From a virus, in the IMG/VR virus record IMGVR_UViG_3300041973_000006, positions 1 to 60,513 of that record: DNA of 60,513 nucleotides; one strand, written 5' to 3'. Positions 14,697-22,787 of the stretch are shown here, in pieces. The notes beneath the pieces were generated by a model. The model was not told the origin of the DNA, searched no databases, and saw only the letters and a list, made by a program, of their open reading frames with translations. The first letter of the stretch is position 1. Each line of letters begins with the position of its first letter. The position numbers and the translations under genes were made by a program.

Positions 14697-16258
14697 TGAG
14701 TAAAATAAACCCCCTTGGTCTGCTCGACTATGATGAGCAGCCGGCCGAGAGAAGCGGCGTCAACCCTCTCGGCCTCACGGTCTCAGAGCGTTCCTATACG
14801 TCTCACGGACCGCGAAAGCACAAGCCCGTCGAGGCCGAGCCCGTCACACCGCGCGCGGCGGAGGTCTCCACTACTACGCTGGGCCGATCCGTAGCCGGCG
14901 GCAGAATCTCCATCGACCGGCCGGATGATGCGTTCTTCGGTAATTCACTGGCCACGTTCGTCACCCAAAACTCCGAGGCAAATATATTTCGGTCCGAGAA
15001 GTTCGATGCGCGCGCCCTCGCGCGCATGCCGGTCTCCCGGCTGATGGAACTGCTCGCCGATAACTCCCCCGAGGTCTCCCGTGCTCTCTGGGATTTTCTG
15101 CTCTTCTGCAATCCCGGCTGGAAGGCGAAGGCTTTCAAACCCGGAACTGAGGAAGTCGACAAGCAGGCACAGGCGGCGCTCGACGAGTTCCTTTCCAATC
15201 TCCACGGCCCGTTCGCCGCACCTCACGTCATGCCGGCCGACGTGGTCATCGCATCGCTCTTCATGACGCTTTTCATGCGTGGGTGCGTGCTTGCCGAGCT
15301 CGTCCTCGACGAAGCCGGCCGGATGCCTCTGGAGATTGCCACTCCTGACCCCATTACGCTCCAGTTCCGGCGCGGCGCGGACCCGGCCAGAGGCAAGGTC
15401 TGGCTCGTCGGACAACAGCAGGGCTCCGACTTCGTCGTGCTCGACCGCCCGACGGTCTGCTACGTGCCGCTTCATCCTTTTCCTGGCTCGGCGCAAGGAA
15501 GGCCTATCGCCGCCTCCGCAATTTTCTCGGCGCTTTTCCTGATAGGGATGCTCTATGACCTGAAGCGTGTAGTGCAGCAGCAGGGGTACCCCCGGCTTGA
15601 CATCGCCATAGACGTAGAGAAGCTCAAGGACCTGCTTGAAGACGACGAGGCTTTCAGCAGCTTTGATAAGTTTAACGAAGTGGTGGACGAGATCACGTCT
15701 CAGGTGGCGAAGCATTACGCGAGTCTTCAAGCCGATGATGCTTACGTCCACACCACGGTGGTCAGTGTGGATATGCCTGTCGGCGCCGTCGATTCGCGGA
15801 GCCTCGGCGCGGTCGACGGTCTGCTGCGCGCGATTGAGCGAATGACTGTCAGGGCGCTGAAGTCGATGCCACTGCTCTTCGGTATCAACGAAGCAGTAGC
15901 TGAGACACACGCCAACCGCCAGTGGGAGATCCACGTCGCCGGCATCAAGTCGGTTCAGCACCTCGTTGAATTCGTCCTGGAGCGTCTTTGTGGGCTTGGC
16001 CTCCAGGCCCGCGGTATTGCCGCCATAGTTCGGTTCAGGTTCGCGGAGCTGCGGGCGGCGGAGATGCTACGTGACGCGCAGACCGAACAGACGAGAATCA
16101 ACAACGCGGTCAGGAAAAGAGACGAAGGCTTCATCACCCAGAACGAGGCATCGCAGGAGATCACCGGCAAGGATGCCGCTGCCGCTGGGCCCGTGCGAGA
16201 GACAAAGTCAGGCTCGGCCGGCGCCAACGTCGAGCCCGAGCCTGGAAGTAATCGCTAA
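14696..16258 (+). CDS. Portal protein (Mu gp29/DUF935-like)
   Basis: The 520-residue product is taken from ATG 14696, which overlaps the terminase stop; ATG 14681 is an alternative. Motifs such as DNSPEVSRALWDFLLFCNPG, FMTLFMRGCVLAELVLDEAG and GYPRLDIAID agree with phage portal proteins, and a long C-terminal helical stem (FAELRAAEMLRDAQTEQ) is seen. It forms the dodecameric DNA channel at one capsid vertex. The last 40 residues are disordered. Confidence 0.8.
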   Translation: MSKINPLGLLDYDEQPAERSGVNPLGLTVSERSYTSHGPRKHKPVEAEPVTPRAAEVSTTTLGRSVAGGRISIDRPDDAFFGNSLATFVTQNSEANIFRSEKFDARALARMPVSRLMELLADNSPEVSRALWDFLLFCNPGWKAKAFKPGTEEVDKQAQAALDEFLSNLHGPFAAPHVMPADVVIASLFMTLFMRGCVLAELVLDEAGRMPLEIATPDPITLQFRRGADPARGKVWLVGQQQGSDFVVLDRPTVCYVPLHPFPGSAQGRPIAASAIFSALFLIGMLYDLKRVVQQQGYPRLDIAIDVEKLKDLLEDDEAFSSFDKFNEVVDEITSQVAKHYASLQADDAYVHTTVVSVDMPVGAVDSRSLGAVDGLLRAIERMTVRALKSMPLLFGINEAVAETHANRQWEIHVAGIKSVQHLVEFVLERLCGLGLQARGIAAIVRFRFAELRAAEMLRDAQTEQTRINNAVRKRDEGFITQNEASQEITGKDAAAAGPVRETKSGSAGANVEPEPGSNR

Positions 16259-16319
16259 AGACGTGGCCCCCATCTATCAACCCAATCCCGCTACGCGGGG
16301 CTAACGAGGAGGAAAACCA

Positions 16320-16502
16320 GTGGCCTTTGAAGGAGTGAAACCTGTCCGGAGCGACTCGGGAGAGAAGTTCGAGTTGCACTGGGGCGGTAAGGTAGAGACG
16401 TACGATAACCGTGGAGAGGCCGAGCGCGAGCTTCTGAAACGGATGCAATTAGCAGCCGGCCGTGAGCAGCCGGCACCCGAGATTCGGAGCGAGGAAAGCT
16501 AG
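16320..16502 (+). CDS. Small conserved-looking protein
   Basis: A 60-residue product (GTG start behind GAGGAGG). It begins MAFEGVKPVRSDSGEKFEL and forms what looks like a small beta fold with HWGGKVETYDNRGEAE. A short hairpin CCCGC-TAC-GCGGG lies upstream between it and the portal gene. Function unknown; it sits between portal and protease. Confidence 0.55.
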   Translation: MAFEGVKPVRSDSGEKFELHWGGKVETYDNRGEAERELLKRMQLAAGREQPAPEIRSEES

Positions 16503-16507
16503 ACGCC

Positions 16508-16565
16508 GCGCGTAGTGTTGCGCGTAGTGTTGCGCCGCCTCAGAACTCATTCTTCACATCATAAT
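16508..16565 (+). promoter_or_regulatory. Candidate late promoter, copy 2 (32-bp tandem element)
   Basis: The 32-bp sequence at 16508-16539 is identical to 5676-5707, with two tandem 12-bp units, and again CATAAT follows 20 bases later (16560-16565). It stands right after a stop codon and before the head gene cluster. Identity across 11 kb with conserved spacing argues for a shared promoter or activator site. Confidence 0.55.
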
Positions 16566-16600
16566 GCGCCAGTGCGTGAGTCCATCCGCACTGGCGCATT
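16563..16600 (+). terminator. 14-bp hairpin overlapping candidate promoter
   Basis: AATGCGCCAGTGCG (16563-16576) pairs perfectly with CGCACTGGCGCATT (16587-16600) around a 10-base loop, followed by TCCTTT. It could end transcription from the left, or shape the 5' leader of the head operon, because it begins at the CATAAT hexamer. Confidence 0.55.
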
Positions 16601-16606
16601 TCCTTT

Positions 16607-16789
16607 ATGAGCAAAGCCACAGCAACCTCTCGTTACTGTCCAAGCTGCCATCTGCGGGTAAGCACCGCGGCGACGAGCGTCTGTACTAACTGCGGCGCGC
16701 GGCTTTCTCAGCCTGATCCCCGCCGCGTCCGCGCGGAAGATCCGAGGCGCGGTAAGCCCGCCGCCAATCAGAGACGGAGGCCCTTGTGA
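16607..16789 (+). CDS. Zinc-ribbon microprotein
   Basis: A 60-residue product with a classic ribbon, YCPSCHLRV...VCTNCGARL (residues 10-32), and a very basic tail. It starts 7 bases after the hairpin and overlaps the protease start (GTGA). No clear ribosome binding site. Zinc ribbon plus basic tail suggests nucleic-acid binding. Confidence 0.5.
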   Translation: MSKATATSRYCPSCHLRVSTAATSVCTNCGARLSQPDPRRVRAEDPRRGKPAANQRRRPL

Positions 16790-18150
16790 GCGACACCGCG
16801 AATATGTTGTTTGCCCACCCGGCCGCCTGTTCCCAGCGTGCCACGACGACCGAACTGTTGGAGATCGCCCGGACTCGCCGCGCTTTGAACGCCGAGGTCT
16901 TCGAGAGGCACAAGCCGTTCTTCTGGACGGCTGAGATCTCCAGCGGCCGCCTCGACGCCTACTACACCCGAATGGCCGTCTCGACCCTCAAGAATTACGC
17001 GGCCGACGCGGAGGCGGGCGTGGCCTTTCAGAACAGCCATAGGACGCGCGAACTCAGCCTCGGTCGTTCTCTCACTGGCCAATTCATAGGCGGACAGGGC
17101 AACGGCATCGCGCGAGTCGTCGCAGACTTCTACACCGTCTCGGGCCTCCAGCTCGGCGAGGTTCCTACCGACCAGATCATCACCGGCATTGAGACCGGGA
17201 TTCTTTCCGACGTTTCCGTCGGCTTCTACGGCGGCCGCTTCGTCTGCTCCATCTGCGGGCGCGACATGCTTCGCGACTGGGACTGCTGGCACATCCCCGG
17301 CTGGGAGGAGGAGGTCGAAGGTGACGGTCAGGTCCGCAAGGTCATAGCGGAAGCGACCGTCGAGGATGCGCACCTCGCGGAAGTGAGCGTTGTCTATGAC
17401 GGGGCCACACCGGGCGCCGCGATTCTCAAGGCACAGTCCGAGGCCGAGTCCGGGCGAATCCGTCCCGAAGCGAAGCGCTTAATCGAACAGCGCTACCGCA
17501 TCAACCTGCCGGACAAGCGAGTCATCGTTCCCGGCCACAACAACGGAGAGAGGCAGATGTCACAGCGAAGGGACAATGACCCCGCCGCGCCGCCGACAAC
17601 CGACCCCACTGCACCGCCGCCCGCGGACCCGGCTCCGCAACCCACTCCGGACCCGGCTCCCGCGCCCGCTCCAAGCCCGGCGCCCAGCCCTGAGCCCGCT
17701 CCGGCGCCCGCCCCGGAACCGGCGCCCGCCCCGGAGCCGACACCCGCTCCCGTCGAGGGAGAGGTCATTCCGGTGGAGGAGGCTACCCGGCAACTGCCGG
17801 CAGTGCGCACGCTGCTCGTCGCTGCCGGAGTCCCCGATACCGGGTCTCTCTTGAATCGCATCAACGCGCTCGTCGAGCGCGCGCGTGACGGCGCGGCCTA
17901 CCGCACCAGTCTGATTGAAGAGGCCCTCCAGGAGGGCGTGCGCGCCTTAGGCGCCAGCTTCAATCAGGAAGCATACCGCCGCACGCTGGAGGCGTCCTCG
18001 ATAGACGTCATCAAGCTGATGCGCGATGACTGGGCGCGCGCCGCGAAGAGCAACTTCGCGGGCGGTCGTCAAACGGTCGAGGGTGATCGTGGCGTCGAGG
18101 CTGAGGCGGCGCCGGTCGAGGTTCATGAGTCCGCCTTCGCGGGGGCGTAA
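16786..18150 (+). CDS. Prohead protease-scaffold fusion
   Basis: The 454-residue product joins an HK97-type prohead protease (about residues 35-215; AFQNSHRTRELSLGRSL holds the likely His, and VEDAHLAEVSVVYDGA the Ser region) to a scaffold. Inside the protease is a zinc-like insertion, CSICGRDMLRDWDCWHIPG. Residues 258-325 are a Pro/Ala repeat linker and the rest is helical scaffold. A second start lies at ATG 17557 (Met258) behind GGAGAGAGG, so a free scaffold of about 197 residues may be made from the same gene, as in lambda C/Nu3. Confidence 0.75.
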   Translation: MSDTANMLFAHPAACSQRATTTELLEIARTRRALNAEVFERHKPFFWTAEISSGRLDAYYTRMAVSTLKNYAADAEAGVAFQNSHRTRELSLGRSLTGQFIGGQGNGIARVVADFYTVSGLQLGEVPTDQIITGIETGILSDVSVGFYGGRFVCSICGRDMLRDWDCWHIPGWEEEVEGDGQVRKVIAEATVEDAHLAEVSVVYDGATPGAAILKAQSEAESGRIRPEAKRLIEQRYRINLPDKRVIVPGHNNGERQMSQRRDNDPAAPPTTDPTAPPPADPAPQPTPDPAPAPAPSPAPSPEPAPAPAPEPAPAPEPTPAPVEGEVIPVEEATRQLPAVRTLLVAAGVPDTGSLLNRINALVERARDGAAYRTSLIEEALQEGVRALGASFNQEAYRRTLEASSIDVIKLMRDDWARAAKSNFAGGRQTVEGDRGVEAEAAPVEVHESAFAGA

Positions 18151-18223
18151 GAGCCTCCACTGTAAGGTGGTCAGTTAACGCGCGCTGCTTTCGCGGCAGG
18201 CGCCCACAGGAGGAGAGAGCGTC

Positions 18224-18652
18224 ATGGCAGACCCGAGAGACGAGGCCGCGTACGACGGCATCGCCGCGCACTACACCACTTACGAGCACGATAACACCAT
18301 CGTCTTCGACGCGACCAAAACCGGCGGCTCGGAGCAGGCGGGGCTTGCCGTCACCATCGTCGACGATAAGAAGGTCGGCCTCGTCGGCGACGGGCAGGCC
18401 GTGAAGGGCAAGCTGATCCTCGTCGAGGCGGGCGGGATGTGCAACGTCCAGGACGAGGGCTATCTGACCGGGATGAAGGTGGGCGACGGCGGAGCGCTCA
18501 CGCCCGGCGCGAAGGTCGTCGGCGACCTCGGGCCCGCGAACGCCAAGGGCTACATCCGCGACGTGAATGCGGCCGTCGCCGCCGAGTTGCTTGCGGCGCG
18601 CGGCGAGGTCATTGATGCGACGGACGCGGCGGACGCCACCGTCAAGCTGTAA
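18224..18652 (+). CDS. Capsid decoration-like protein
   Basis: The ATG follows AGGAGGAGAGAG. The 142-residue product is beta-rich (TIVFDATKTGGSEQAGLAV, KVGLVGDGQAVKGKLILVEA) and lies between protease/scaffold and major capsid protein, the usual place of decoration or head-stabilising proteins (DUF2190-like). Assignment rests on position and composition. An imperfect hairpin (CCGAG...CTCGG) follows it. Confidence 0.6.
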   Translation: MADPRDEAAYDGIAAHYTTYEHDNTIVFDATKTGGSEQAGLAVTIVDDKKVGLVGDGQAVKGKLILVEAGGMCNVQDEGYLTGMKVGDGGALTPGAKVVGDLGPANAKGYIRDVNAAVAAELLAARGEVIDATDAADATVKL

Positions 18653-18721
18653 ACCCCGAGCCGCTCGGCCTCGGGCAGGGGCCTCCGGCGCACGCACCCT
18701 CTGAAGGAGACTGAAGAAGCG

Positions 18722-19954
18722 ATGACCAGACGACGCTACCAACTCGCAAGCACGACCCCCGAGGGGCGCCCGCAGGAGCTGCTCCGTGCCATGTCGGCCG
18801 ACCGCTATTCCGAGGCCTATGACAACGGGATGAGCCTCTCGGCTTATCTTGAGACGCTCGACCCTTCCAGAGACCACCCGGGCGGCCTCGACGCCTTCCA
18901 GCGGCTCCTGCGGGTCGCCGGAATCCGCACGCAGACCATCTCGGAGATGGGCGTCGTGGCCGACGAGTTCGGCGCCATCAGCGAGGGGCCGGACTATCTG
19001 CGCGCGCTCGCGCCCGAGCTCGTCGCCCGCATGTGGCGGCGCGCCGTGACCGGCAGGGACGCGTCCACGCGTGCCCTCAGCACGAGCGCCGACCAGCCGA
19101 GCCAACTCCTCAACCCCACGGTGACGGCCGAGCAGGTCCGGGGCCAGCAGATCGCGCCCGCCATCCCCATCTCCAGTCTCGTCGCGCTGCGGTCCGGTAT
19201 CAACAGCGGCGCCTACGAGGCCTTCTATCTGGAGAACGAGACCGAAGAGCTGCGCATGAAGCGCGTCGTCGAGGGCACCGAGGTTCCGAAGGCGAAGCTG
19301 CGCGCCGGCCGTCACACGATCCGGCTGAAGAAGTTCGGGCGCGCCATCGAGATTACCTACGAGCAGCTCCGGCGCATGAAGATAGACCTTCTGGCGCTCC
19401 ACATCGCGCGCATCGCGGTTCAGGCCGAGGCCGACAAGATTCCCGCCATCTCGGACGTCATCGTCAACGGGGACGGCAATCCGAACACCGCCGCGCTGGT
19501 CTACGACCTGACGGACCTCGACCCGGCCGCCAACGTCGGCGATCTCACCTTCAAGGCGTGGATCAGGTTCCTGATGAAGTTCAAGAACCCGTACATGCTG
19601 ACGGCCACCCTCGGCACGACCGAGAGCATTCACGACATGCTCACGATGGACGTCGGCACGGCCAACTTCCTCTTCATGCAGCTCGCCAAGCAGCTTGGCT
19701 TCGGCGGCTTCCGCCCGCTCAATCAGGGGCTCGACGAGTCGGTCGGCGTCGGCTGGGACGACGAGCTGCCCGCCTCCAAGCTCATCTCCATCGATGCCAG
19801 ATTCGCGGTCGAGCAGGTCTACGAAATCGGCGGCAATATCACCGAGGTTCAGCGCTGGGCCAACCGGCAGACGCAGGAACTCGTGATGACCGAGGTCGAG
19901 GGCTTCGCGAAGTTCGAGGCCGAGGCTTCGAAGGTCCTGAACCTCGCGGCGTAA
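18722..19954 (+). CDS. Major capsid protein, HK97 fold
   Basis: The 410-residue product has a helical N-terminal part (about 110 residues) that may act as a delta domain removed by the protease, then the HK97 core: IPISSLVALRSGINSG, VVEGTEVPKAKLRAGRH (E-loop-like), ITYEQLRRMKIDLLALHIAR and VIVNGDGNPNTAALVYDL. The C-terminal SKLISIDARFAVEQVYEIGG and EVEGFAKFEAEASKVLNL complete the fold. Strong AAGGAG upstream fits high expression. Confidence 0.85.
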   Translation: MTRRRYQLASTTPEGRPQELLRAMSADRYSEAYDNGMSLSAYLETLDPSRDHPGGLDAFQRLLRVAGIRTQTISEMGVVADEFGAISEGPDYLRALAPELVARMWRRAVTGRDASTRALSTSADQPSQLLNPTVTAEQVRGQQIAPAIPISSLVALRSGINSGAYEAFYLENETEELRMKRVVEGTEVPKAKLRAGRHTIRLKKFGRAIEITYEQLRRMKIDLLALHIARIAVQAEADKIPAISDVIVNGDGNPNTAALVYDLTDLDPAANVGDLTFKAWIRFLMKFKNPYMLTATLGTTESIHDMLTMDVGTANFLFMQLAKQLGFGGFRPLNQGLDESVGVGWDDELPASKLISIDARFAVEQVYEIGGNITEVQRWANRQTQELVMTEVEGFAKFEAEASKVLNLAA

Positions 19955-19999
19955 GGAAGCCGCGACCGCAACTGTGATCGAACATTCGCGGTGAACGCC

Positions 20000-20033
20000 G
20001 GGCGGCCACCCATAACGTTATGAGTGGCCGCCC
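20000..20033. terminator. 34-nt palindrome containing AACGTT site 4
   Basis: GGGCGGCCAC (20000-20009) pairs with GTGGCCGCCC (20024-20033), and the loop itself is CATAACGTTATG (20011-20022), so nearly the whole element is one palindrome. It lies after the capsid gene and could reduce or protect capsid transcripts. It lacks a T-tract. Confidence 0.6.
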
Positions 20034-20052
20034 GCGAGAAGGAGCAAAACAA

Positions 20053-20484
20053 ATGTCCGAACCCGAGAGGATTTTCGTCAAGTCCACTCTCCCCGTACGC
20101 AAGGATGGGGGCAGCCCCGTGGCCTTTACCGAGACCAATACCGCGCACCCCAATGGTGAAGCGTTCGTGGCCGGCAAAAAGCCGGTCGAGGTGGCGAGCA
20201 CGGCCGCCGTCCTCGCCGCGCTGCGGGAGGGCCGCATCGAGAAGACCGCGGCGCCGGCGAAGAGCCCCGCCCCGGCCTCGAAGGAGTCGCAGCAATCGTC
20301 GGCGACCAGCGGCGTGGATTTGCCGGAGAGCCTGCCGCATCACGACGACCTTGTAGCCGCCGGCATCAAGACCCGGAGTCAGGTGGCGCGCATGACGGAC
20401 GCCGCCCTTATCGCTCTTCCGGCCATCGGCAAGGCCGGCGTGGCGGAAATCCGCAAGGTCATCCCCGCGGAAGGCGCGAAGTAG
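20053..20484 (+). CDS. Head-region protein with helix-hairpin-helix-like end
   Basis: Started at ATG 20053 behind AAGGAG. Residues 1-65 (RIFVKSTLPVRKDGGSPVAF and FVAGKKPVEV) form a small beta domain; an Ala/Pro/Ser linker follows; the last 45 residues (LVAAGIKTRSQVARMTDAAL, ALPAIGKAGVAEIRKVIP) look like the helix-hairpin-helix fold of the RNA polymerase alpha C-terminal domain. A DNA-binding head protein is possible. Not assigned to a family. Confidence 0.5.
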   Translation: MSEPERIFVKSTLPVRKDGGSPVAFTETNTAHPNGEAFVAGKKPVEVASTAAVLAALREGRIEKTAAPAKSPAPASKESQQSSATSGVDLPESLPHHDDLVAAGIKTRSQVARMTDAALIALPAIGKAGVAEIRKVIPAEGAK

Positions 20485-20502
20485 GAACGGGCGCAGCGGC
20501 AG

Positions 20503-20520
20503 ACCTAAAACGTTTTAGGT
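20503..20520. promoter_or_regulatory. AACGTT palindrome, site 5 (perfect 18-mer)
   Basis: ACCTAAAACGTTTTAGGT is a perfect palindrome and a compensated variant of site 3: both inner T/A pairs changed together, so the symmetry is kept although the bases differ. It runs directly into a 16-bp hairpin. Confidence 0.75.
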
Positions 20521-20560
20521 GCTCAAGGCGACTCCCACCTCGGCGAGTCGCCTTGAGCAC
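20519..20560. terminator. 16-bp perfect hairpin
   Basis: GTGCTCAAGGCGACTC (20519-20534) pairs perfectly with GAGTCGCCTTGAGCAC (20545-20560) around a 10-base loop. No T-tract follows, so it may act as a transcript stabiliser or partial terminator between the capsid genes and the head-tail connector genes. Confidence 0.65.
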
Positions 20561-20582
20561 TACGGACTAGCGGAGGTGACTG

Positions 20583-21005
20583 TTGGCGCTCAACGCATTG
20601 ATCAACCCGAAGAGCGTACGGCGTGCGATTGACACCTCGTGGGGGATTAAAGATCTGCCGGACGACGTGATTTCGGACCCCGTATTCGTCAGCCCTGCCA
20701 TATCCGAACTGCTCTCGATTGACCCGAAAGCCGCGGAGCGTGAAGGGGAAGAACAGGCGACCGTGGGCTCGGCGCTAAACCTGCTCCTCGCCGCGAGAGT
20801 CCTCCCATCAGCGCCCCTGCTCACCAAAGAGGATTTTGGTGACGGCGGAGGTTACACCCGCCAGGCTGTGGACGTGGCGAGCCGGGTCGCACTGTTGAGG
20901 CAGCAGGCCGTCGACTTGCTGCTGACGTTACCGAAGGAGGGGGGCAGCACGGCAAATCGCCTCCCTACGTTCTTCACGCTCGCCAGAGCGCGGAGGCACG
21001 CATAA
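20583..21005 (+). CDS. Head-tail adaptor-like protein
   Basis: A TTG start follows GGAGGTGAC. The 140-residue product is helical with an N-terminal LINPKSVRRAIDTSWG and a C-terminal helix RVALLRQQAVDLLLTL. Position after the capsid genes and before the completion and tail-terminator genes matches head-tail adaptors; no sequence family is certain. Confidence 0.5.
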   Translation: MALNALINPKSVRRAIDTSWGIKDLPDDVISDPVFVSPAISELLSIDPKAAEREGEEQATVGSALNLLLAARVLPSAPLLTKEDFGDGGGYTRQAVDVASRVALLRQQAVDLLLTLPKEGGSTANRLPTFFTLARARRHA

Positions 21006-21018
21006 CCGGAGATACGGC

Positions 21019-21423
21019 GTGACCATAAGGCGCTCGGACTTCTTTCGCGGCAGACGCGGCCCCGCCGGGCCTCTTGTCTTTCTGCGGTCGAAGGGGCAAG
21101 GCGAGTACGAGAAGCTCTTTGAGGTCGCGGACGGATGGGCGGCCTGGCCGGAGCGGCAGATAGACGGTGTCGACGACCGCGTGCCGGTCATGCAAATCGA
21201 GATCGAAGAGAGGGCGGACCCGGCGGCCGAGGCGCAGTTGGCCGCGGTTCTCAAGACCCCTCTTGAAGCAGAGGCCGCGGAGGCAGGCGCAACCGCCGAT
21301 TCGGTAGCCATCGAGGGAACGGTTTACGTGATAGAGCGGGAACACACAGCCGTCCCTACCCTGGAGCCCCGGCGCTGGAAGCTGCGGGCCTACAGCTCGG
21401 AAGGGCGGTGGCAAGGTGAGTAG
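21019..21423 (+). CDS. Head-tail joining candidate
   Basis: The GTG-started 134-residue product begins MTIRRSDFFRGRRGPAGPLV and contains beta-like RVPVMQIEIEER and GTVYVIEREHTAVPTLEP. It overlaps the next gene by 8 bases. Function inferred only from its place in the head-completion cluster. Confidence 0.45.
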   Translation: MTIRRSDFFRGRRGPAGPLVFLRSKGQGEYEKLFEVADGWAAWPERQIDGVDDRVPVMQIEIEERADPAAEAQLAAVLKTPLEAEAAEAGATADSVAIEGTVYVIEREHTAVPTLEPRRWKLRAYSSEGRWQGE

Positions 21424-21841
21424 CGTCGACGGCATGGCCTCCTTGCTCGCGCACCTTACCGGGCTCGCAGCTCGGGCCCGTGACATGCGGGCGCCGCTGA
21501 AAGAATCGGGTAGGGAGATCGTCGACTCCATTCAGCGGACGTTCGACGCAGGTGGTCGCCCGGCATGGCCCGGACTGGCTAAGAGCACTCTGCGCACACC
21601 AGGCTCAATCCTCAACCGCAGCGGGAGACTGCGAGGTTCGTTCGAGCCGCACGTCGAGGGGCAGAGCGTGAGCGCCGATTCCGACACTGTCTATGGGCCG
21701 CGCCAGAACTTCGGTTACGACCCGGCAGGGAAGACAGGCCCGGGTCAAGTTAAAACGCCTGCGAGACGCTTCGCCTACATTCCGGATGAGGACGTTCCGC
21801 TCGTGGTGGACCCGCTGAAGCGGTACCTCTGGGGGAGATGA
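21416..21841 (+). CDS. Virion morphogenesis protein (Mu gpG/P2 gpS-like)
   Basis: The 141-residue product (GTG start) contains LKESGREIVDSIQRTFDAGG, RPAWPGLAKSTLRTPGSILN and RSGRLRGSF, the typical sequence of tail-completion proteins of the Mu gpG/P2 gpS type: a helix, then a W-P-L segment, then GxLRxS. It is needed for tail-head joining in relatives. Stop and next start overlap (ATGATG). Confidence 0.75.
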   Translation: MSSVDGMASLLAHLTGLAARARDMRAPLKESGREIVDSIQRTFDAGGRPAWPGLAKSTLRTPGSILNRSGRLRGSFEPHVEGQSVSADSDTVYGPRQNFGYDPAGKTGPGQVKTPARRFAYIPDEDVPLVVDPLKRYLWGR

Positions 21842-22506
21842 TGGGACAGGATTTCACCTTCCACGTCAGGGGCATCGAGGACGCAATCATTGCAGCCCTT
21901 CAGGAACGCGTGGGCGGGCCTACCGGCTACGCGAAGACGATCGTCCCCTATGCGGGTGAACTCGACGCGGAAGAGTTGCGCAAGGAATCAAGGGGCGCCC
22001 TCTCGAAGCTGGTCTCCAGAGTCCCCTTATTCCTCGTGGCGTACATGGATGGGCGCGACGAGGATATGGCTGGCGACCCGTGGATGTCCGACGAGCCTCG
22101 CGAGGTGATGCACAGATGCACTTTCGTCGTCATCTGCTGCGCGCCCGACGCGAGAGGCGCAAGGCCTGGCCAGACGGCTTCAGCGGCCGGCGTCGGTGCA
22201 TACCGCATGGTAGCCGACGCCCAGACGGCGCTCTACGGCCGTCAGTTCGTTCAGAAGGTGGACGATGAAGATGTGGTCCTGAATTCCGACCGGCTCATAC
22301 CGGCGCGGCAGCCACAGAACGTCGTCCCCCTGATGCGGATGAATGAAGTGACCGCTTTCGCGGTCTACTTCGACACCAGCTTCGTTTACACGACGCTCAA
22401 TCGCCAACCAGAGGCAACAGCAATAGAGGAGGTCGTTTTCTCCATCGATCCGCTCAACCCCGAGAGTGGGCCGGGCGGGTTACCAGGTGTCCACTTCGAA
22501 CAGTAA
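21838..22506 (+). CDS. Tail terminator-like protein (Mu gp37/DUF1834)
   Basis: The 222-residue product starts FHVRGIEDAIIAALQERVGG after the Met, has KLVSRVPLFLVAYMDGRDED and FVVICCAPDARGARPGQTAS, and a C-terminal FAVYFDTSFVYTTLN, consistent with the Mu gp37 family. Such proteins cap the tail at the head-proximal end. It overlaps the preceding gene by 4 bases. Confidence 0.7.
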   Translation: MMGQDFTFHVRGIEDAIIAALQERVGGPTGYAKTIVPYAGELDAEELRKESRGALSKLVSRVPLFLVAYMDGRDEDMAGDPWMSDEPREVMHRCTFVVICCAPDARGARPGQTASAAGVGAYRMVADAQTALYGRQFVQKVDDEDVVLNSDRLIPARQPQNVVPLMRMNEVTAFAVYFDTSFVYTTLNRQPEATAIEEVVFSIDPLNPESGPGGLPGVHFEQ

Positions 22507-22518
22507 GGAGCGCGAGCT

Positions 22519-22785
22519 ATGAGTGACACGGTCACAGTCATTAACCAGGGACGCGAACCGCTGATGCTGGAGGACGGCACCGTCCTCGGCGCGGCGTACA
22601 CGCCCGAGGCGAAGCGCGAGGGAGTGACCCTGAGCGCGAAGGACCGCAGGCACGTCGCCAGCGGGCGCCTTGTGATAGTCGAAACTCCGAAGCCCAAAGC
22701 GGAACCCCGGCCGGTCGAAGTTAAGCCCGCCGTGGCGAAGGGCTCGGCGAAGCCCGCTGACGACAGCGAGAGGAGGGACACCTAA
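22519..22785 (+). CDS. Small tail-region protein (Mu gp38/DUF2635 position)
   Basis: The 88-residue product has a short beta core (VTVINQGREPLMLEDGTVLG, RHVASGRLVIVE) and a Lys/Pro/Ala tail. It lies exactly where Mu-like phages have gp38 (DUF2635), between the terminator and the sheath. Identity by position; similarity is only partial. Confidence 0.5.
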   Translation: MSDTVTVINQGREPLMLEDGTVLGAAYTPEAKREGVTLSAKDRRHVASGRLVIVETPKPKAEPRPVEVKPAVAKGSAKPADDSERRDT

Positions 22786-22787
22786 TC

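Noticed and set aside
14945-15961. Leftward frame of 338 codons
   Set aside because: Shadow of the portal gene.
18011-19633. Long leftward frame of 540 codons over the capsid genes
   Set aside because: It mirrors the decoration and capsid genes; GC-rich codon use makes the reverse frame open. No ribosome binding site and no recognisable protein.
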